Assembly: GCA_024401475.1 (NCBI GenBank)
Contig: JAKSKZ010000041.1
Span: 1 to 34,394 of the forward strand
Direction: 5' to 3'
DNA from: Paludibacteraceae bacterium
GTDB taxonomy: Bacteria > Bacteroidota > Bacteroidia > Bacteroidales > Paludibacteraceae
Length of the DNA stretch: 34,394 nucleotides
The notes under the pieces were generated by a model. The model ran no database searches, was not told the origin of the DNA, and saw only the letters and a list, made by a program, of their open reading frames with translations. Shown piece by piece: positions 31,510 through 34,394 of the stretch (position 1 is the stretch's first letter; every line of letters starts with the position of its first letter). The position numbers were made by a program, and so were the translations under genes.

Positions 31510-32103
31510 TCATTTGCAACGGCGACCTCTGACGCGACTTAATGTTTCTGGAGTAATGCCCAAACAAGAAGCTATATGAATAGAAGGGACACGCAACACC
31601 ACATCAGGAAACATCTCGCAAAACTTCTCATACTTCTCATCCGCCGAATCCAACTGAAGAATTTCAGAATAGGCATTCAACGTGGATATCGTAGCAATCA
31701 TTGATTGTTGAAAGAACAAATCGAACGATTTGAATTTTTTACAAAGGGCCTCAATGTCGGCATACGGCATACGATAGTAAACGGTGTCCTCCTCTGCCTC
31801 CACAGACATATTACTCTCTTTTCCTGAAAAGAAACTAACAACAGAAGTGAATGTCCGTCCTGGGCAAACAAAGCCCTCGGTCACCTCCCTGCCGTTCTTC
31901 ATATAATAAACACGAAGCAATCCACTTTTAACCAAGCCGATACACTCGTACAATTCGCCCACTTTACTGATGATGCCATATTTTTTTATAGACACGATTT
32001 CAATTTTCGAAGCCACTTCCAAAAACATAGCTACCGAACCATCGTTGACGCCAACCGACTTAAAACAAGCCTTCAAAAATTCCAAATCAACAATTTGCTG
32101 CAT
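31510..32103 (-). CDS. Crp/Fnr-family regulator, subtype A (gene 4 of 4)
   Basis: 197 residues: a cyclic-nucleotide-binding-like beta barrel (about 25-115) and a dimer helix, then a compact HTH at the C-terminus with recognition segment ITPETLSRVRGRR. The barrel has IGLVKSGLLRVYYMKNGREVTEGFVCPGRTF; the Arg and Ser that bind cAMP phosphate in Crp are not in place, and there is no Fnr-type N-terminal Cys cluster. It resembles the 33058 gene in having the VKSGLLR block and an FFSGKES loop. It begins 29 bases after the 32133 gene stop, so both are one unit. The signal sensed is unknown. Confidence 0.88.
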   Translation of the reverse strand: MQQIVDLEFLKACFKSVGVNDGSVAMFLEVASKIEIVSIKKYGIISKVGELYECIGLVKSGLLRVYYMKNGREVTEGFVCPGRTFTSVVSFFSGKESNMSVEAEEDTVYYRMPYADIEALCKKFKSFDLFFQQSMIATISTLNAYSEILQLDSADEKYEKFCEMFPDVVLRVPSIHIASCLGITPETLSRVRGRRCK

Positions 32104-32132
32104 TACAGTACCTTTTATTTGACATTAACTTA

Positions 32133-32738
32133 TCAATCAGACTTCTTCGCCAAACGAGCTCGTACACGGCTCACGGTCTCAGGAGTCAATCCTAAATAGG
32201 ATGCCACATATATAGACGGAACACGCAACAACAATTCCGGAATGCGCTCCATTAACTTCTCATATCTGGTCTCTGCAGATTCGAACTTCAACAAATCCAA
32301 ATGCTCTTGCGTCAAAATCAAATACTTGGTCAACATCTTTCGATGTAGCTCAGCCACGCTCAAATACTTATCTCTCATTCGATTTCCATCCGCCTTATCC
32401 ATAGTGTACATTTTAGTAGGCTCTATCGCCTCCAAATACAACTTAGATGGTTCGTTGAAATAATACTTTTCAAAAATCGTCAAACAAGATCCTTCTGCAA
32501 GAAACATAACCGTGACCTGAGTATCACCACGATAGTAATAAGCACGGACCAAACCCTTCTCGATGAAAAACCATTTTACGTCTGGAGTTTGAGGATCAAT
32601 AATAATCTCGCCCCGACGGTATGTCTCCACGTTCAAACTCGTAGCCAAATCCGCCAGCACCTCAGGTGTAATTGGAATATTCAAGTCGAAATGCTCCAAC
32701 ACACTTTGCATCAATTCCGTTTTGATTCCTTTTTGCAT
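32133..32738 (-). CDS. Crp/Fnr-family regulator, subtype B (gene 3 of 4)
   Basis: 201 residues. Barrel region includes WFFIEKGLVRAYYYRGDTQVTVMFLAEGSCLTIFEKYYFNEPS; the HTH has LRVPSIYVASYLGLTPETVSRVRARL. WFF-EKGLVR and the IFE-YYFNEP loop are close to the 33711 gene (WFFITEGLVR, IFESYYGGKP), marking both as subtype B. No canonical cAMP-binding residues. A long leader of about 155 nt precedes it, with the promoter near 32900-32929. Confidence 0.88.
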   Translation of the reverse strand: MQKGIKTELMQSVLEHFDLNIPITPEVLADLATSLNVETYRRGEIIIDPQTPDVKWFFIEKGLVRAYYYRGDTQVTVMFLAEGSCLTIFEKYYFNEPSKLYLEAIEPTKMYTMDKADGNRMRDKYLSVAELHRKMLTKYLILTQEHLDLLKFESAETRYEKLMERIPELLLRVPSIYVASYLGLTPETVSRVRARLAKKSD

Positions 32739-33057
32739 TTATACAATTTTTACATAACCAAAAATAAACTTGAATTCACAACAGACATCTCGATTAGTCT
32801 TCCGAAGCAAGGATTTCGCCCTTCCTTCCCATAAAGACAAACAAGATTAAATGCTCTAAATCACAAGCTGTAATGCATATACATACAACTCTCCAAACAC
32901 AAAACTATAGCGAATATAACACAAACAAAGCAAAAACTCAAAGAAAGGGCTTTATTTAACATTTTGCAAAACCGACACTAATCAGGTGTATCCGGTACAA
33001 TAAACAGCCGAATCGAACCATAATTCGCCTCGGGGACATCCACTAAAATCGTAAACA
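32739..33057. other. 319-base gap between the two Crp/Fnr units
   Basis: Contains the promoter for the 32133-31510 unit, the TCCGAAGCAAG motif at 32801-32811, and weak hairpins (CGAAT/ATTCG near 33009-33028; ACAC/GTGT near 32980-32995) that might end the upstream unit. No gene is supported. Confidence 0.5.
32900..32929 (-). promoter_or_regulatory. Promoter of the second Crp/Fnr unit
   Basis: TTTG (32929-32926), 18-base spacer and TAGTTTTG (32907-32900) on the minus strand, about 160 bases before the 32738 ATG. Confidence 0.5.
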
Positions 33058-33660
33058 TCAGTCTTCACGGTGAGCCATACGGCCTCGAACGCGACTTAAT
33101 GTTTCCGGAGTAACTCCTAAATAAGACGCCACTTGAACAGACGAAACACGCTGCATCAAATCAGGAACCTGTTGTAAAATAATATCCAATCGCTCTTCAG
33201 CTGTTGCAAACAGGAGCATACCCACCTTCCATTGGAAGCCGCTAATCACACGAGCGATCAACAACTGACTGAAGAGGTCAAACTCCAAATACTTATCACA
33301 CAACTCGGCCAAATCTTTTTTGGATATCAAATAGATCTCAGAAGGCTCAAGCACCTCAATAATCCTTTGACTAGGTTCATTCTTGAAAAAGCTCTCTATA
33401 CCGACGCAATAACGACCCGCACACAAAAAAATGTCCGAAATATCCTTACCCTTCTTGTAATGAAACATTCGCAAAAGACCTGTCTTAACGATTGCAAAGT
33501 AATCGCACACCTCCCCTTCTTTCAACAAAAACTCATGGCGTTTCTTCTTTACAACCTGAATTCTTGAAACGAAATCATCAAAAACATTCTGAGGCAAATC
33601 TTTAATGCCAAATTTTTCGTACTGCTCTAATATATAATTAACGTCAATATTCTTATCCAT
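33058..33660 (-). CDS. Crp/Fnr-family regulator, subtype A (gene 2 of 4)
   Basis: 200 residues. Barrel block DYFAIVKTGLLRMFHYKKGKDISDIFLCAGRY, then an IESFFKNEPS loop, and HTH VQVASYLGVTPETLSRVRGRM. The VKTGLLR block and SFF loop group it with the 31510 gene. The region before the HTH (WKVGMLLFATAEERLDIILQQVPDLMQRV) is the usual Bacteroidetes dimer helix. It begins 50 bases after the 33711 gene stop and is probably co-transcribed with it. No Fe-S cysteine set. Confidence 0.88.
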   Translation of the reverse strand: MDKNIDVNYILEQYEKFGIKDLPQNVFDDFVSRIQVVKKKRHEFLLKEGEVCDYFAIVKTGLLRMFHYKKGKDISDIFLCAGRYCVGIESFFKNEPSQRIIEVLEPSEIYLISKKDLAELCDKYLEFDLFSQLLIARVISGFQWKVGMLLFATAEERLDIILQQVPDLMQRVSSVQVASYLGVTPETLSRVRGRMAHRED

Positions 33661-33710
33661 ACCTAAAACTTTTGAATTTCCAACAATATTTCCAATGTCA
33701 CACCCTTCTT

Positions 33711-34310
33711 TTATTTTTTTGTCTTCTTCGCCCGCACGCGGCTGAGCGTTTCTGGCGTAACGCCCAAATATGATGCCACATAAATTGAAGGGGCCCTCAA
33801 TAAAATTTTAGGAATGTTATTCAATAGCCTATCGTATTTTTCTTCTGCCGTTTCAAAAAGCAAGGAGTCAACCCTGTGCTGAGTATAAATCAAAAACCTT
33901 TTTAAGATAACACGCGTTATCAGTGCTATTTCGGGATATTCCCTTTGAAGATTGGTCAAAACCTCCTTGTCCAAGGAAAATATGCAACAGTGCTCCAAAG
34001 CTTCAACGTTAGCCATCGCAGGCTTCCCTCCATAGTAGGACTCAAAAATCGGGAATGCCCAACCCTCAGGAGCCAACAAATCCGTCACCTCAACGTCATT
34101 TTTCACATAGAACAGACGAACTAGGCCCTCTGTAATAAAAAACCATTTATTGCAAATCTCTCCTTCCTTTACAATCAAATCCCTTTTATTATACTCCTCC
34201 ATTACGATACGAGAAAGCACAGCTTCCATCGCTTTCGGCGGTATTCTATCCGAAATCCCCAATGATTGAAATTGAGATAAAAACAAATCTACATTCAACG
34301 GTTTTTGCAT
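33711..34310 (-). CDS. Crp/Fnr-family regulator, subtype B (gene 1 of 4)
   Basis: 199 residues. N-terminal leader helix, barrel with KEGEICNKWFFITEGLVRLFYVKNDVEVTDLLAPEGWAFPIFESYYGGKP, and HTH IYVASYLGVTPETLSRVRAKK. It pairs with the 32133 gene by WFF-GLVR and the IFE-YY loop. First gene of the array on the minus strand. The 84 bases upstream, to the window edge, carry a palindrome ATTCG-A-CGAAT at about 34352-34362 that could be an operator; the promoter cannot be fixed. Confidence 0.88.
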   Translation of the reverse strand: MQKPLNVDLFLSQFQSLGISDRIPPKAMEAVLSRIVMEEYNKRDLIVKEGEICNKWFFITEGLVRLFYVKNDVEVTDLLAPEGWAFPIFESYYGGKPAMANVEALEHCCIFSLDKEVLTNLQREYPEIALITRVILKRFLIYTQHRVDSLLFETAEEKYDRLLNNIPKILLRAPSIYVASYLGVTPETLSRVRAKKTKK

Positions 34311-34394
34311 ATTATAATATTTTTTTTCTTAATCAAATTTATTTAACGTGAATTCGACGAATTGTAATTAAAAGATAGTCAGTTGATTATCGAA

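Noticed and set aside
33005..33035. tRNA T-arm-like sequence GGTTCGATTC on the minus strand
   Set aside because: No matching acceptor, D or anticodon arms on either side; it is part of a short local hairpin.

Overview
The window looks like a chromosomal segment of an uncharacterised Bacteroidales bacterium. Evidence for this: promoters of the Bacteroidetes type (TTTG about 20 bases before TAnnTTTG), families largely confined to this phylum (DUF4270, DUF5058, DUF5063, the FISUMP-type lipoprotein, the short glycogen-synthase-like protein beside panC/panD, and the short PurF-like protein without its cysteine nucleophile), many lipoproteins and outer-membrane beta-barrels, and little use of Shine-Dalgarno sites. 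Almost every gene is on the minus strand. Exceptions are one metallo-beta-lactamase-fold hydrolase (3460-4269) and panC-panD (26607-27862).

Left part (1-9130): an IS1595-like transposase fragment cut by the window edge; a FISUMP-type lipoprotein; an M13 metallopeptidase lipoprotein; an MBL-fold hydrolase; an AAA/DUF234 ATPase lying between two copies of a 37-bp repeat; a PurF-like protein without Cys1; an overlapping DUF5063 / 3'-5' exonuclease pair; and a small secreted protein.

Restriction-modification island (about 9199-12676): an AT-rich operon with a HPPY-type amino-methyltransferase, an NlaIII/ICEA1-like HNH restriction enzyme (expected target CATG), a cytosine-C5 methyltransferase fused to an excisionase-type HTH, and an 87-residue acidic protein. 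The first three are joined by 4-base overlaps. A strong promoter drives a leader of about 350 nt that holds a long hairpin, a terminator-like hairpin, and a 72-codon ORF that also overlaps the first methyltransferase by 4 bases. Homologous terminators flank the island as direct repeats.

Middle part (12700-25420): a GPH-type sugar symporter with an extra periplasmic domain; a wlbC-wlbB-wlbA operon for UDP-2,3-diacetamido-2,3-dideoxy-glucuronate; a beta-helix-like lipoprotein; TSCPD-truA; a GT2 glycosyltransferase with a small membrane protein; a two-gene membrane module including DUF5058; and a DUF4270 lipoprotein. An 850-bp stretch at 21571-22422 has hairpins but no supported gene.

Right part (25452-34394): the glycogen-synthase-like protein, divergent panC-panD, two related outer-membrane proteins, an outer-membrane protein plus radical SAM/SPASM operon, and four Crp/Fnr regulators in two two-gene units of alternating subtype.

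The best candidates for undescribed biology are the RM operon with its coupled leader ORF and attenuator, the repeat-flanked ATPase cassette, and the two-by-two Crp/Fnr array.
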